This document shows, piece after piece, positions 9,613 to 19,170 of a DNA stretch of 64,000 bases. The stretch comes from Rhizobium sp. NXC24 (GTDB lineage Bacteria > Pseudomonadota > Alphaproteobacteria > Rhizobiales > Rhizobiaceae): the NCBI RefSeq assembly GCF_002944315.1, contig NZ_CP024313.1, positions 124,001 to 188,000 of the forward strand, read 5' to 3'. Numbering within the stretch: position 1 is the stretch's first letter; each line of letters opens with the position of its first letter. Made by a program: the position numbers and the translations under genes. Below the pieces are notes generated by a model that had not been told where the DNA came from, ran no database searches, and was given only the letters and a program-made list of their open reading frames with translations.

Positions 9613-11154
9613 TTACCCTGTCGGTTCGGCGGTCTCGGCGGTCAATCGCTTGAAGATAGGCACCAACCGCGGATGACGGCCGGCGGGTGGATGCTGAATA
9701 TCGACCGTGCGACCTACATTTTTCTGCCGCTTAAGCCAATCGCGTAAGGTCTCTGCGCAGGTATGGTCGACATAGTGCAAATCGCTGCTGGCGATCCGGA
9801 CTGTGCAACCAGCTGGAAGCGATTCCAAAGTATTAAGGAGCGCTGGAACATCCCTGCAAGTCGCAACGCCGCCAAGCGTCAGATGAACCGTCTCAGCATC
9901 TTCCATTCGATCGATAGCAAGCTTGCGGCGCAGATAAGGAAGGACCTCGAAAATCGAGAGCGTCAAACCTAGTGTAACGCCAACGAGCAAGTCTTGCAGT
10001 ACGACCATGGTAACGGTAGCAATCCAGATGCCCACGGGAGCCCAGCCATGATGATCGAAGAGATCGCGCACGTGATGAAGGCTGATCAGCCGCCAGCCGG
10101 TCACGAGCAGTATTGCGGCCAAGGCCGTCAGCGGCACCATGGAAAGCAATTGCGGCAGCAACACCGTAAGGCCAAGAATCCAGACGCCATGCAGCACAGC
10201 CGATGCCCGTGTGCGCGCCCCGGCTTGGATATTTGCCGAGGAGCGTACGATAACACCAGTGATCGGTAGACCACCGAGCAGTCCGCAGAACCCATTGCCA
10301 ATACCTTGTGCAAAAAGTTCCTTGTTGAAGCGTGTGCTGGCGCCGTCATGCATTCGGTCGACAGCCGCAGACGACAGCAATGATTCCGCACTGGCGATGA
10401 CCGCAATCACCAGGGTTGTGACGACGATTCCAGGCTGAGCCATATTCGCGAAACTTTCCACCGTCGGCAATGAAATGCTGGTTGCTAGAGATGCTGGAAC
10501 GTCGACCCGGGCAATCGGTAGCCGCAATGCAGCCGTTAATGTAGTTCCGATGGCAACGCCTACCAGCGCACCCGGGACCAGCTTCAGCCGCTTGGGCCCG
10601 AATTTTTCCCAGCCGATCATCGCGAGCAAGGAAATCAGACCTACAAGCAGATCGACGGATTCGCTCGTCAAACCGCCCCCCCAAAGATGGCCGAATGTTC
10701 GTTCCATCGCCACGACGTTTTCAATGCCTCCCGCAGCCGGTTTGGCCCCCATCAGAACGTGTATTTGTCCGAGAATGATCAGGATGCCGATACCGGCTAG
10801 CATACCGTGAACGACAGCGGGCGAGATTGCCCGAAACCATGATCCGATCTTCAGGAAGGCGGCAATGACCTGCAAAAGCCCGGCAACGATCAGGACCGGC
10901 CCGAGCATGGCCACTCCATATTGTTCGACAAAGCCGAAGACGATGACCGCCAGACCAGCGGCAGGGCCCGATACTTGCAGGGGCGAACCCGCCAGCAAGC
11001 CCACCACAATGCCGCCGATGATGCCTGATATCAGGCCCATGGCAACAGGAACGCCAGAGGCAACTGCAATTCCAAGGCAAAGCGGGATAGCAACGAAAAA
11101 GACGACAAGCGACGAGGCGAAATCGCGTGAAAAAGCGAAGCTGTTATTGGTCAT
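9613..11154 (-). CDS. SulP-family anion transporter with STAS domain
   Basis: This protein of 513 residues has about 10-12 membrane helices over residues 1-400 (opening FASSLVVFFVAIPLCLGIA, with glycine-rich GLISGIIGGIVVGLL) and a C-terminal STAS domain around 415-500. SulP proteins carry sulfate, bicarbonate or dicarboxylates. It follows a beta-carbonic anhydrase by four bases, a pairing that suggests bicarbonate transport (a BicA-like role). The substrate is inferred from context only. The ATG at 11154 follows GGAG in the carbonic anhydrase tail. Confidence 0.85.
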   Translation of the reverse strand: MTNNSFAFSRDFASSLVVFFVAIPLCLGIAVASGVPVAMGLISGIIGGIVVGLLAGSPLQVSGPAAGLAVIVFGFVEQYGVAMLGPVLIVAGLLQVIAAFLKIGSWFRAISPAVVHGMLAGIGILIILGQIHVLMGAKPAAGGIENVVAMERTFGHLWGGGLTSESVDLLVGLISLLAMIGWEKFGPKRLKLVPGALVGVAIGTTLTAALRLPIARVDVPASLATSISLPTVESFANMAQPGIVVTTLVIAVIASAESLLSSAAVDRMHDGASTRFNKELFAQGIGNGFCGLLGGLPITGVIVRSSANIQAGARTRASAVLHGVWILGLTVLLPQLLSMVPLTALAAILLVTGWRLISLHHVRDLFDHHGWAPVGIWIATVTMVVLQDLLVGVTLGLTLSIFEVLPYLRRKLAIDRMEDAETVHLTLGGVATCRDVPALLNTLESLPAGCTVRIASSDLHYVDHTCAETLRDWLKRQKNVGRTVDIQHPPAGRHPRLVPIFKRLTAETAEPTG

Positions 11155-11158
11155 GGCA

Positions 11159-11851
11159 CTACTCCGCTGCAACTGCGGCTACGACTTGCGGCCGATCGCG
11201 ACCGGTAACGGCGACCGGTAAGGGCCCGTCCTCGCATATCTTTGTGAAGCGAGCGGCCGACCCGTCGTAAACCTCCACCTCCCCCGTTTCGATATCGAAA
11301 AACCACCCGTGCAGCGTTATGTCATTGGTCGCAAGTTTGGCTGCGACGGAAGGATGTGTGCGCAGGTGGTCAAGCTGAACAATGACGTTCTCCATAGCGA
11401 TAGCGCGGACCTTTTGACGTTCGGAAAGGTCGGCCGGATAGGCTTGGCAAACGATCGAATGCGCAGCGTATCCATGTTTCAGCCAAGCGGCGACGTTCGG
11501 CATGGATTTTAGCAATTCGGGACGGCAGAGCCCTTTCATCGCGCCACAATCGGAATGGCCACAAACGATGATGTCTCGAACCGCGAGAGCTACGACGGCA
11601 TATTCTATTGCTGACGAAACGCCACCGTTTGCGGTCGAAAATGGTGGAACAATATTTCCGGCATTGCGGCATACGAACAGCTCACCTGGTCCTGACTGGG
11701 TAATGGTTTCGGGCAGGACTCGACTGTCGGCGCACGAAATCATCAAGGCGTGCGGCTGCTGACCCTCTTGCGCGAGCTTGCGGTAAAGTGCCTGGTAGTT
11801 CGGGAACACGGCACCGCGGAAATTCGAGATTCCTTTTAGTAGATCACCCAT
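11159..11851 (-). CDS. beta-class carbonic anhydrase
   Basis: This enzyme interconverts CO2 and bicarbonate. The 230-residue product has the beta-class zinc site: Cys40 with Asp42 and Arg44 in CADSR, and His99 and Cys102 in GHSDCGAMKG. It is the first gene of a two-gene minus-strand operon with the SulP transporter. Together they could supply or remove bicarbonate in actively respiring cells. I see no FixK box or nod box upstream. Confidence 0.92.
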   Translation of the reverse strand: MGDLLKGISNFRGAVFPNYQALYRKLAQEGQQPHALMISCADSRVLPETITQSGPGELFVCRNAGNIVPPFSTANGGVSSAIEYAVVALAVRDIIVCGHSDCGAMKGLCRPELLKSMPNVAAWLKHGYAAHSIVCQAYPADLSERQKVRAIAMENVIVQLDHLRTHPSVAAKLATNDITLHGWFFDIETGEVEVYDGSAARFTKICEDGPLPVAVTGRDRPQVVAAVAAE

Positions 11852-12246
11852 AGCAAGTCCTCATTGTGGGGGTGGATGGAAGCAGGGCGCGCGCCTGCCT
11901 CGGCGGAAATCATTTCGCAACTGCGAGATGGAAGTGTGATAGGCAAAGAGCATGCCAAGACTTGATTCGCGCCATTCTAAAGCGCAATGAGATGGGCGTA
12001 CTCCGCGAATAAATCGCGGTTGCCGCCATAGCTGCCCGAGAAAGACCGGTGGACGAACGCACGACCGCAATTGCCGGAGCGGGGCATCACCTCAAGGCGA
12101 TGCTGCAATGCGGAATTTTCGGTTTGCCAGGTAATTTCCCTTACTGCTTGATCGAGGCCCATGCTGAGTGTCGGCGCAATGGCTCTACGACCGTTCGTAA
12201 GAACCACAACGAACAGGCAGCGCGATTACGTGCCAAAACCGCACTC
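11852..12246. other. intergenic, no gene seen
   Basis: This stretch lies upstream of the carbonic anhydrase and downstream of the MFS gene. Short frames on the plus strand read antisense to the end of the MFS gene. No promoter element stands out. Confidence 0.4.
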
Positions 12247-13455
12247 TCAATGCGAGCTTCTGACCGACAAGATGGCCGTGGCCAAAGCCATTGTAGCCAA
12301 GCCGGCCGCTCCGATCGGCAGCACCGACACGTCATAATTTGCCATAAGCCTGCCGCCGACTACGGCACCGCCGGCAACGCCCATGTGCATTGCGGTGACA
12401 TTCGCACCGATTATAATGTCGCCAGGGCTTCGGCCGAGATCCGCAATATAGCTTTGGACGATCGGCGAAATCGACCAGCTCGCGCATCCCCACATTGACA
12501 GGCTCGCGAAAAAAAAGATGCTGCTTTCTGACATGCATAGCAGCAACGTTGTGGCGAGATAGATTGCAGGGCTGGCGACCAGCGCGAGCCGACGACCTGC
12601 GACATCAGAAAGAATACCGGCCAGCACGCCCCCCGCCATGCCCGACGACCCGAAAACGGCGTAAAGAAATGCCTCCCAGTGGGGCCCGAAGAACCCCTTG
12701 CTCGCGGCGTAAGAAGTCAAATAACTGAAGAGGGTGAAATGACCTGCAATGAACAAAATGGAAACACACTGCGCCATCATCTGATGGCGATCTCGGAAAT
12801 GAGCTAAATACAGCTTGCCAAAAAGCGAGCGCTTGCTCCTCGACCCGACATTCGGTAGCCGAACGATCACAAGCCATACAGTGACCACGGATAGCCCAAT
12901 CATCGCAAGGCCTACGGCGCGCCAACCAATTAGATAAGTGATCCACACGCCCAGAGGCACCCCCAAAAAAAGCGAGCCGCTTATTCCAAGGTACACGGCG
13001 GCTATAGCACGAGCTCGGTGTCTTTCCGAGGCGAACTGAACTGCACAACTGACGGCGCAAATCGATATTTGCGCGCAAGCCATAGCCGTGATGATCCTCG
13101 AGGCGGCTGTTAGGAACAGCCCAGATCCAGTGATGGCAACCGGCACATTGCTCCCTGCAAAGATCGATATAGCTGCGACGAGCGTCGGTTTTACATTGAA
13201 GCGATAGGAAATCAGCGCAGCTATCGGTGCAAAGAAGGCGTAGGTGACCGAGAACACTGAAATGACGATACTTGCTTCTGACTCGCTTACTCCAAGGCTG
13301 GCGGCTACAGCCGGCAGCACCCCGATGAAAACGTTTTCCGCCAATCCTGTGATAAACACAGCGATAGAAAGTACGAGAATTCGAGTATCCACCCCGCTAA
13401 CTATGCTGGATTGCTCGGTGCTCGCGCGGTCTTTTTTCCCCCAGCTCTGCCCCAT
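12247..13455 (-). CDS. MFS exporter, last gene of the pseudoazurin-radical SAM cassette
   Basis: This 402-residue major facilitator protein has 12 predicted membrane helices. Its N-terminal half reads VFITGLAENVFIGVLPAVAA and SVFSVTYAFFAPIAALISYR, the pattern of DHA1-type drug/sugar exporters of the AraJ/YdhP kind. It lies 33 bases after the methyltransferase stop on the same strand, so it is likely cotranscribed with the radical SAM and methyltransferase genes. A natural reading is that it exports the product of those enzymes. The substrate is unknown. Confidence 0.85.
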   Translation of the reverse strand: MGQSWGKKDRASTEQSSIVSGVDTRILVLSIAVFITGLAENVFIGVLPAVAASLGVSESEASIVISVFSVTYAFFAPIAALISYRFNVKPTLVAAISIFAGSNVPVAITGSGLFLTAASRIITAMACAQISICAVSCAVQFASERHRARAIAAVYLGISGSLFLGVPLGVWITYLIGWRAVGLAMIGLSVVTVWLVIVRLPNVGSRSKRSLFGKLYLAHFRDRHQMMAQCVSILFIAGHFTLFSYLTSYAASKGFFGPHWEAFLYAVFGSSGMAGGVLAGILSDVAGRRLALVASPAIYLATTLLLCMSESSIFFFASLSMWGCASWSISPIVQSYIADLGRSPGDIIIGANVTAMHMGVAGGAVVGGRLMANYDVSVLPIGAAGLATMALATAILSVRSSH

Positions 13456-13488
13456 GCTCTCAGCAGTCCTCGTATGCCCTGGCTACTA

Positions 13489-14448
13489 TCAGTTTTTGCG
13501 AGCCGAGATAGCTTGTGCCTCATAACCGTTTGACGTCCTCTGGACAGTTTGCAACGAGAACGGCTGCGTAAAGTACTCGTACTTACCCGTCAGCACGCCT
13601 TGCGTGAATTGAAGCGCGTGCTTGCCAAAGAACCACTCTTCAACAGCATAGCCGCGCGTCAGTTCGGTTGGCGAGGTAAGGTTCAGTCCGGGCATTTCGA
13701 TCCGATTGACCGTTGTCGGCGGACATAACGGTCTGACGTCCGCAACTTGGATCCCGAGCGGGATCTTTTCGAACAAGTCGCAAGGCAGCGCGTCGCTGTT
13801 CGACAGGTCGATTTTGATGAATGGCAAAGCCTCGTGGGGTCCTGCCTTTCTGGATACAAATTTTTCTACGGCGTGAACATGCGTCGGAATCCCGGGATGA
13901 GAATCCCATTTCGCATAGAAATCAGAGCGTAGTACCTGCCAGTCTGCATACAATGATTCGAGATCACCCCGATCAAATGAATTCGCGTGCCGGCACTCGT
14001 AGGGGACCGGATACCGGGAAGTTCCGATAATCGATGTAAAATTATGAAATCCACTCTCGTTGGTCCGTTGTCTCAACTCGTTGACCAACGGAACCCACAC
14101 GTCCTTGGTCACAAAATGCAGCGAAGAGTGCGCCAGCGCCAGATCATACCTCTGATCAGGCACGAAATCCTCGATTTTCCCTTCGATCACATCGATACTC
14201 AACGAATGTTCGTCTGCAACCGATCTCAGCTTTCTGACCGCGCTCGATGACGGTTCCAATGCGGTTACCGTGTGCCCCCTGAATGCAAGAAAGAGAGCGT
14301 TCCTGCCTTCGCCGCATCCTAGGTCGACGACCATCGCGTTTCTTGGCAATTGCTGTTCTATTTCATAGACCTCGAGGCTTGGCCCGCCCATGGTCCAGAC
14401 GTTCGGATCCAAATAGCCTCGTTCCCAAAACCGCTCGCTGTTTTTCAT
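13489..14448 (-). CDS. SAM-dependent methyltransferase, TehB-like, paired with radical SAM enzyme
   Basis: The 319-residue protein has a class-I methyltransferase fold in its first 200 residues, with motif I VVDLGCGEGRNALFLA at 40-55, an acidic motif II region (VTALEPSS) and LALAHSSLHF. The N-terminal FWERGYLDPNVWTMGGPSLEV resembles the tellurite-resistance TehB group. The last 110 residues match nothing I know and may bind the substrate. The start codon overlaps the radical SAM stop (ATGA), which implies translational coupling and probably a shared pathway. Substrate-specific pairs of a HemN-like radical SAM enzyme and a methyltransferase are known from cyclopropane-forming natural-product pathways. 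Whether this pair does anything similar is speculation. Confidence 0.85.
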   Translation of the reverse strand: MKNSERFWERGYLDPNVWTMGGPSLEVYEIEQQLPRNAMVVDLGCGEGRNALFLAFRGHTVTALEPSSSAVRKLRSVADEHSLSIDVIEGKIEDFVPDQRYDLALAHSSLHFVTKDVWVPLVNELRQRTNESGFHNFTSIIGTSRYPVPYECRHANSFDRGDLESLYADWQVLRSDFYAKWDSHPGIPTHVHAVEKFVSRKAGPHEALPFIKIDLSNSDALPCDLFEKIPLGIQVADVRPLCPPTTVNRIEMPGLNLTSPTELTRGYAVEEWFFGKHALQFTQGVLTGKYEYFTQPFSLQTVQRTSNGYEAQAISARKN

Positions 14449-15797
14449 TTCGGAACGTACCTTTCTTCCCGGATCTTCACGTGCTCCGAGAAGAGATGAT
14501 GCGCTATGAGGTTGCTATATTTGTATCCCTTCCTGGTCAGGCGGATGGCGCCGTGGGACCGCAAATCGATGCAGCCTTCGACTTCCAGAGCATCTATCAC
14601 CTCGAGAAAATCGGCGCGGAGATCCCGTTTGAATCGTCGTGCATAATCCGCTTCTGAAAGCTGGTTGAGCGTAAGATTGAGTATAAAATATCTCAAACGT
14701 TGTTCGCATTCGTCTAATATAACTCCGTACTTCAGCAAATTCCGACCAGTCGTTTCTAGATCTATGTAATCCACGATGGCTTTGCCGACATTCTTCAGAT
14801 CGACAGCATAGTCGAGGCTGTAGTGATATTTTCCGTTGTAACTTCGCGCACCTGCTCCGATGCCTATCATCGGAACACCGAGGAAGTCGGAGGTTTCCTG
14901 GCCGTAGGCGCTGGTGCCTTCGGGAAGACAGGTAAAACGGGTGAAAGATTCCTGCCGATACTCATTGCTCAGCATAAAATCGACATTGCTTTCGTAGATC
15001 GCGTATTTGACGCGGTCTTCCAAATATTCTTGCGGTTGAGATCGCTGCTGCTTTTGCATAGCAGTGAGCGGCCGCCTGACCGCCGGATAGAGCGAAACGG
15101 TTGTCGGCCCAAAGGACAAAACCCGCTCCAGCGAGCGTTTCCAACTTTCCTGCGTTTGACCAAAGAGGCCGTAGATCAAGTCGAGATTGAAGTTATCGAA
15201 ACGCTTGCGAACTGCTTCAATGGCCGAAATGGACACAGAAAGCGGATACGGGCGGCCGGACGCTCTCAGTTCGACGGAATCCATCGTTTGGATTCCCATG
15301 CTGATCCGGTTCACTCCTTGATTCTTCAAAAAGTCTAGCAGTTCCCCGGACACCGTGTCGGGAGAGCCTTCGACGCACAACTCGGCTGAACGGTCTATAT
15401 TTGGAAAGCCATTTCGAATGGAAGAGAAAATTTGAGCCAGCCGATCGATGGGCAGGAGAGTTGGGGTTCCGCCCCCGATATAGACCGATGCGACAGGTCT
15501 GTGCCCCGCGAATGTTGCGTAAAGGCGTATCTGCCAGCAGATCTTTTCGACATATCGTCGAATAAGATCCTGCGTGTGCCGCGTAGTCAGAAAGAGCGTG
15601 CAATAGGTGCACCTATATCGGCAAAACGGCACATGTATGTATAACGATACCGGCGCCTGGTCGTTTGAATCCCACACGTCGCTCAATCGAATGTTTTCAA
15701 GCTCTTTATAAGTCCGTTTTGGGGGGTAGCTATATACATACGCCTCGAGGTCGCCTTTGCCGATGGCGGCGCTCAGGCAATTTGCAAATGATTGCAT
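14445..15797 (-). CDS. HemN-like radical SAM enzyme of unknown substrate
   Basis: The 450-residue protein has the radical SAM cluster motif HVPFCRYRCTYC, with Cys59, Cys63 and Cys66 in CX3CX2C spacing. The glycine-rich VYIGGGTPTLL follows at about 106-115, and a HemN-type C-terminal region is present. It lacks the fourth cysteine of true oxygen-independent coproporphyrinogen oxidase (compare the real hemN at 28431-29780), so heme synthesis is unlikely to be its job. HemW-type heme chaperones, methylases and cyclopropanases share this build. I prefer the ATG at 15797, which has a strong AGGAGAAAGGAG before it. An upstream GTG at 15821 overlaps the pseudoazurin stop. It follows pseudoazurin by 23 bases and overlaps the methyltransferase. 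Confidence 0.88.
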   Translation of the reverse strand: MQSFANCLSAAIGKGDLEAYVYSYPPKRTYKELENIRLSDVWDSNDQAPVSLYIHVPFCRYRCTYCTLFLTTRHTQDLIRRYVEKICWQIRLYATFAGHRPVASVYIGGGTPTLLPIDRLAQIFSSIRNGFPNIDRSAELCVEGSPDTVSGELLDFLKNQGVNRISMGIQTMDSVELRASGRPYPLSVSISAIEAVRKRFDNFNLDLIYGLFGQTQESWKRSLERVLSFGPTTVSLYPAVRRPLTAMQKQQRSQPQEYLEDRVKYAIYESNVDFMLSNEYRQESFTRFTCLPEGTSAYGQETSDFLGVPMIGIGAGARSYNGKYHYSLDYAVDLKNVGKAIVDYIDLETTGRNLLKYGVILDECEQRLRYFILNLTLNQLSEADYARRFKRDLRADFLEVIDALEVEGCIDLRSHGAIRLTRKGYKYSNLIAHHLFSEHVKIREERYVPK

Positions 15798-15820
15798 GCT
15801 CCTTTCTCCTGCGGCCGGCA

Positions 15821-16264
15821 CTATTCGTCAATCTGCGTGAGGTCGGCGTCAAGACGCTTGCGCACGAGGTTTGGAACGGTTGCAGTCTTGATGGCATCGA
15901 GATTGGTGGGCTTATCGCCAACTTGAATGAGGGCCACCATCCCCAAGCTCATATGCGGGGTGCATTTCACCACATAGACGCCAGGTATATCGAGTGCTGC
16001 GCGATATTCCTCGTTTGCTTTAGATTTGAACTCCGGCGCGCCTTCAGGGATCAAACCCTTGAACGTTTCGACATTGTGTCCCTTATCAACCGGAATAAAT
16101 GTGACCGTGTCGCCTGGTGCGATCTTCGTGAAACCTGGCTCGAAAACCATTGGGCCGTCCGTACCTCTGTTCACCATCCGGATCTGGTGATCCGCCGCCT
16201 TAAGTGGCATTGCTGACGCGGTCAGCACCGCCGTTGCGACGATAGGACAGATTTTCAAACGCAT
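15821..16264 (-). CDS. pseudoazurin (periplasmic blue copper protein)
   Basis: Pseudoazurin carries single electrons in the periplasm, classically to nitrite or nitrous oxide reductase. The 147-residue precursor has a signal peptide ending near residue 23 (MPLKA) and all four type-1 copper ligands: His63 in GHNVE, and Cys101, His104 and Met109 in CTPHMSLGM. No denitrification gene is in the window. It heads a minus-strand run with the radical SAM, methyltransferase and MFS genes and lies back-to-back with fixNOQP. An imperfect FixK box sits about 75 bases upstream, so low-oxygen induction is likely. The partner is unknown: it might be the cbb3 oxidase side of respiration or the neighbouring cassette. 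Confidence 0.92.
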   Translation of the reverse strand: MRLKICPIVATAVLTASAMPLKAADHQIRMVNRGTDGPMVFEPGFTKIAPGDTVTFIPVDKGHNVETFKGLIPEGAPEFKSKANEEYRAALDIPGVYVVKCTPHMSLGMVALIQVGDKPTNLDAIKTATVPNLVRKRLDADLTQIDE

Positions 16265-16336
16265 TTCTGATCTCCTTTCGCGATAGCCTGATTAGCTGTC
16301 GGTCCGAAGCTTTAGGCGCGAACCGGCCGACATTCC

Positions 16337-16350
16337 TTGAGATCGAGCAA
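16337..16350 (-). promoter_or_regulatory. imperfect FixK/FNR box upstream of pseudoazurin
   Basis: The sequence TTGAGATCGAGCAA matches TTGA-N6-TCAA with one mismatch. It lies about 75-85 bases before the pseudoazurin start codon, so it could sit near -40 of a promoter for the whole minus-strand cassette. Confidence 0.5.
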
Positions 16351-16544
16351 TCTTTAATCAAATTCCGCCTCAAGCATGCGCGCCGGTGTGCATCCGCGCG
16401 CGGATCGCCGATGAGGTCACTGCGGCAATCACACGTTCGGGGTTGCGTTCTCAATGGGAACGCTTCTGGCGTGCCTCATCCGCGGGTGATCAAAACGCAA
16501 TTAGATGCAATCAGGTGGGTCGCCAAACAAAATCGCGGCGTTCG

Positions 16545-16558
16545 TTGAGAGAGATCAA
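16545..16558 (+). promoter_or_regulatory. FixK/FNR box upstream of fixNOQP
   Basis: TTGAGAGAGATCAA is a perfect TTGA-N6-TCAA anaerobox, 94 bases before the fixN start. FixK activates cbb3 oxidase operons from such sites at about -40. Confidence 0.88.
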
Positions 16559-16651
16559 GGACTGATTGCCCGTCACGTGCGAATAGTTCCCCAAACTGGC
16601 GAGAAAGGCGGCCGCCTGTAGCGTGGTCGTCTGTGCACTGGGAAGCATGAC

Positions 16652-18268
16652 ATGAATTACACCGCTGAAACCATGCTGGTTGCGGTCGGCGCTTTCTTGG
16701 CACTGGTCGGCGCGGGGGCCGCTCATGACCAGCTTTTTGCAACCCACATGGGGATACTGTTCTTCTGTTTGCTAGCGGGCACCGTACTGCTTTTGCGGCG
16801 GATTGATTTTTCCCCCGCGACAGTGAGCGCCAACCCCAAAAACGGGGCCTATTTTGACGAGGTCATCCGCTATGGATTGATTGCGACCGTCTTTTGGGCG
16901 GTGATCGGCTTTGTGATCGGTGTCGTGATCGCCCTGCAACTTGCCTATCCGGATCTGAACTTTGCGCCATACCTGAACTTCGGTCGCCTGCGCCCAGTGC
17001 ACACCTCTGCCGTCATTTTCGCATTCGGCGGCAACGGGTTGATAATGACGTCTTTCTATGTCGTCCAGCGCACCTGCCGAGCCCGGCTCTTCGGCGGCAG
17101 TCTCGGTTGGTTCGTGTTCTGGGGGTATCAGCTCTTCATCGTCATGGCCGCGACCGGCTATATTCTCGGGATTACGCAGGCCCGCGAATATGCCGAGCCC
17201 GAATGGTATGTCGACATCTGGCTCACCATTGTCTGGGTCGCCTATCTTGTCACCTTTCTGGGAACGATCCTGAAGCGCAAGGAGCCGCACATCTATGTGG
17301 CGAACTGGTTCTATCTGAGTTTTATCGTCACCATCGCCATGCTGCACGTCGTCAACAATCTGGCGATGCCGGTGTCGTTCCTTGACTCGAAGAGCTATTC
17401 GCTATTTTCGGGCGTGCAGGGTGCTCTGACACAATGGTGGTACGGCCACAACGCAGTCGGCTTTTTCCTGACCGCCGGCTTCCTTGGCATGATGTACTAT
17501 TTCGTGCCGAAGCAGGCGAACCGCCCTGTCTATTCCTACCGCCTGTCGATCGTCCATTTCTGGGCGCTGATCTTCATGTACATCTGGGCTGGCCCACATC
17601 ACCTGCATTACACGGCATTGCCCGACTGGGCGCAGACGCTGGGCATGGTCTTCTCGGTGATGCTGTGGATGCCTTCCTGGGGCGGCATGATCAACGGTCT
17701 GATGACGCTTTCGGGAGCTTGGGACAAGATCCGCACCGACCCGATCATCCGCATGATGATTGTCGCGATCGCCTTCTATGGCATGTCGACCTTCGAAGGC
17801 CCGATGATGTCGGTCAAGACGGTCAACTCGCTCAGTCACTATACCGAATGGACCATCGGTCACGTTCATTCTGGTGCGCTCGGCTGGGTCGGCATGATCA
17901 CGTTCGGCGCCATCTACTACCTGACGCCAAAGCTCTGGGGACGTGAGCGGCTTTACAGCCTCCGCATGGTCAACTGGCATTTCTGGCTCGCCACGCTGGG
18001 CATCGTTATCTACGCGGCGGTGCTGTGGGTCGCCGGCATCCAACAAGGCCTGATGTGGCGCGAATACAATAGCCAGGGCTTCCTCGTCTATTCCTTCGCA
18101 GAGACCGTGGCTGCGATGTTCCCCTACTACCTCCTGCGCGCTGTCGGCGGCGCTCTTTATCTGGCAGGGGGAGTGATCATGGCCTGGAACGTCGCAATGA
18201 CCATCCGGGGGCGCCAGCGCGACGAAGCCGCGATCCCGAGCGCTTTCATTGCCAAGGCTGCCGAGTGA
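16652..18268 (+). CDS. fixN: cbb3 cytochrome oxidase catalytic subunit I (FixN/CcoN)
   Basis: FixN is the heme b-b3/CuB subunit that reduces oxygen at nanomolar levels in bacteroids. The 538-residue protein has about 12-14 membrane helices and the expected histidine-bearing segments, such as [36 protein letters not shown] and [15 protein letters not shown], with a late [14 protein letters not shown]. The start has GGAAG eight bases upstream. It heads fixNOQP, with a perfect FixK box upstream. Confidence 0.97.
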   Translation: MNYTAETMLVAVGAFLALVGAGAAHDQLFATHMGILFFCLLAGTVLLLRRIDFSPATVSANPKNGAYFDEVIRYGLIATVFWAVIGFVIGVVIALQLAYPDLNFAPYLNFGRLRPVHTSAVIFAFGGNGLIMTSFYVVQRTCRARLFGGSLGWFVFWGYQLFIVMAATGYILGITQAREYAEPEWYVDIWLTIVWVAYLVTFLGTILKRKEPHIYVANWFYLSFIVTIAMLHVVNNLAMPVSFLDSKSYSLFSGVQGALTQWWYGHNAVGFFLTAGFLGMMYYFVPKQANRPVYSYRLSIVHFWALIFMYIWAGPHHLHYTALPDWAQTLGMVFSVMLWMPSWGGMINGLMTLSGAWDKIRTDPIIRMMIVAIAFYGMSTFEGPMMSVKTVNSLSHYTEWTIGHVHSGALGWVGMITFGAIYYLTPKLWGRERLYSLRMVNWHFWLATLGIVIYAAVLWVAGIQQGLMWREYNSQGFLVYSFAETVAAMFPYYLLRAVGGALYLAGGVIMAWNVAMTIRGRQRDEAAIPSAFIAKAAE

Positions 18269-18275
18269 GATAAAC

Positions 18276-19007
18276 ATGTCAATACTCGCCAAACACCAGA
18301 TCCTCGAGAAAAATGCCACCCTGCTGCTCGTCGGGTCGCTGTTGGTGGTCAGCATTGGCGGCATCGTCGAGATCGCGCCGCTGTTCTATCTCCAGAACAC
18401 GATCGAGAAGGCGGAAGGCATGCGCCCGTACACGCCTCTCGAGCTGGCAGGGCGCAATATCTACATCCGCGAAGGCTGCTACCTCTGCCATAGCCAGATG
18501 ATCCGCCCGTTCCGGGACGAAGTGGAGCGTTACGGCCATTATTCGCTCGCCGCAGAGTCCATGTATGACCATCCGTTCCAGTGGGGCTCGAAGCGCACGG
18601 GACCGGATCTGGCGCGTGTCGGCGGTCGTTATTCCAATGAGTGGCACGTCCAGCATCTGTCCAACCCGCGCGAGGTCGTGCCGGAGTCGATCATGCCCAC
18701 TTACGCCTTCCTCAAGGAGAAGGACGTCACGGTTAAGGATATTGGCATGGATCTCAAGGCTAACGAGGATGTCGGCGTGCCCTATAGCAAAGACATGCTG
18801 GCGAATGCGGAAGCCGACATGCGGGCGCAAGCCGATCCGAACGCAAATACGACCGATCTGCTGGCGCGATATCCGAAAGCGAAGGTCGGCGATTTCGACG
18901 GCGACCCCACCAGGCTGACTGAGATGGACGCGCTCGTCGCGTATCTGCAGATGCTCGGAACACTGGTTGATTTCTCGACCTATGACGATGCCACCGGTTA
19001 TCGCTGA
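18276..19007 (+). CDS. fixO: cbb3 oxidase monoheme subunit II (FixO/CcoO)
   Basis: This membrane-anchored cytochrome c subunit has 243 residues. One N-terminal helix spans about 13-35, and the heme motif CYLCH lies at residues 68-72. An axial methionine is likely in the SIMPTYAFL segment. The start at 18276 gives the family N-terminus [13 protein letters not shown] and lies seven bases after fixN. Confidence 0.97.
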   Translation: MSILAKHQILEKNATLLLVGSLLVVSIGGIVEIAPLFYLQNTIEKAEGMRPYTPLELAGRNIYIREGCYLCHSQMIRPFRDEVERYGHYSLAAESMYDHPFQWGSKRTGPDLARVGGRYSNEWHVQHLSNPREVVPESIMPTYAFLKEKDVTVKDIGMDLKANEDVGVPYSKDMLANAEADMRAQADPNANTTDLLARYPKAKVGDFDGDPTRLTEMDALVAYLQMLGTLVDFSTYDDATGYR

Positions 19008-19016
19008 GGTGCCACC

Positions 19017-19169
19017 ATGGAAACATATACTGCAATGCGTCACTTCGCCGACAGTTGGGGGCTCCTCGCAATGGCCTTGTTTTTTGTAGGGGCTATCGCC
19101 TTCACGCTCCGGCCAGGTAGCCAAAAGATCGCCAACGAAGCCGCTGACATACCTCTGAAGGATGATTGA
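19017..19169 (+). CDS. fixQ: cbb3 oxidase small subunit (FixQ/CcoQ)
   Basis: This 50-residue single-span protein reads METYTAMRHFADSWGLLAMA, then a hydrophobic helix to about residue 31 and a charged tail ending KDD. Position between fixO and fixP, length and topology all fit CcoQ, which stabilises the oxidase. The next gene starts one base after its stop. Confidence 0.93.
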   Translation: METYTAMRHFADSWGLLAMALFFVGAIAFTLRPGSQKIANEAADIPLKDD

Positions 19170-19170
19170 G

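Noticed and set aside
14445..15797. Calling the radical SAM gene a second hemN
   Set aside because: The fourth cysteine of the HemN CX3CX2CXC motif is missing, and the neighbours are a methyltransferase and an exporter rather than heme genes.
17402..18364. Minus-strand open frame of 320 codons opposite fixN
   Set aside because: It mirrors the codon bias of fixN, has histidine/arginine-rich unnatural content and no ribosome-binding site.
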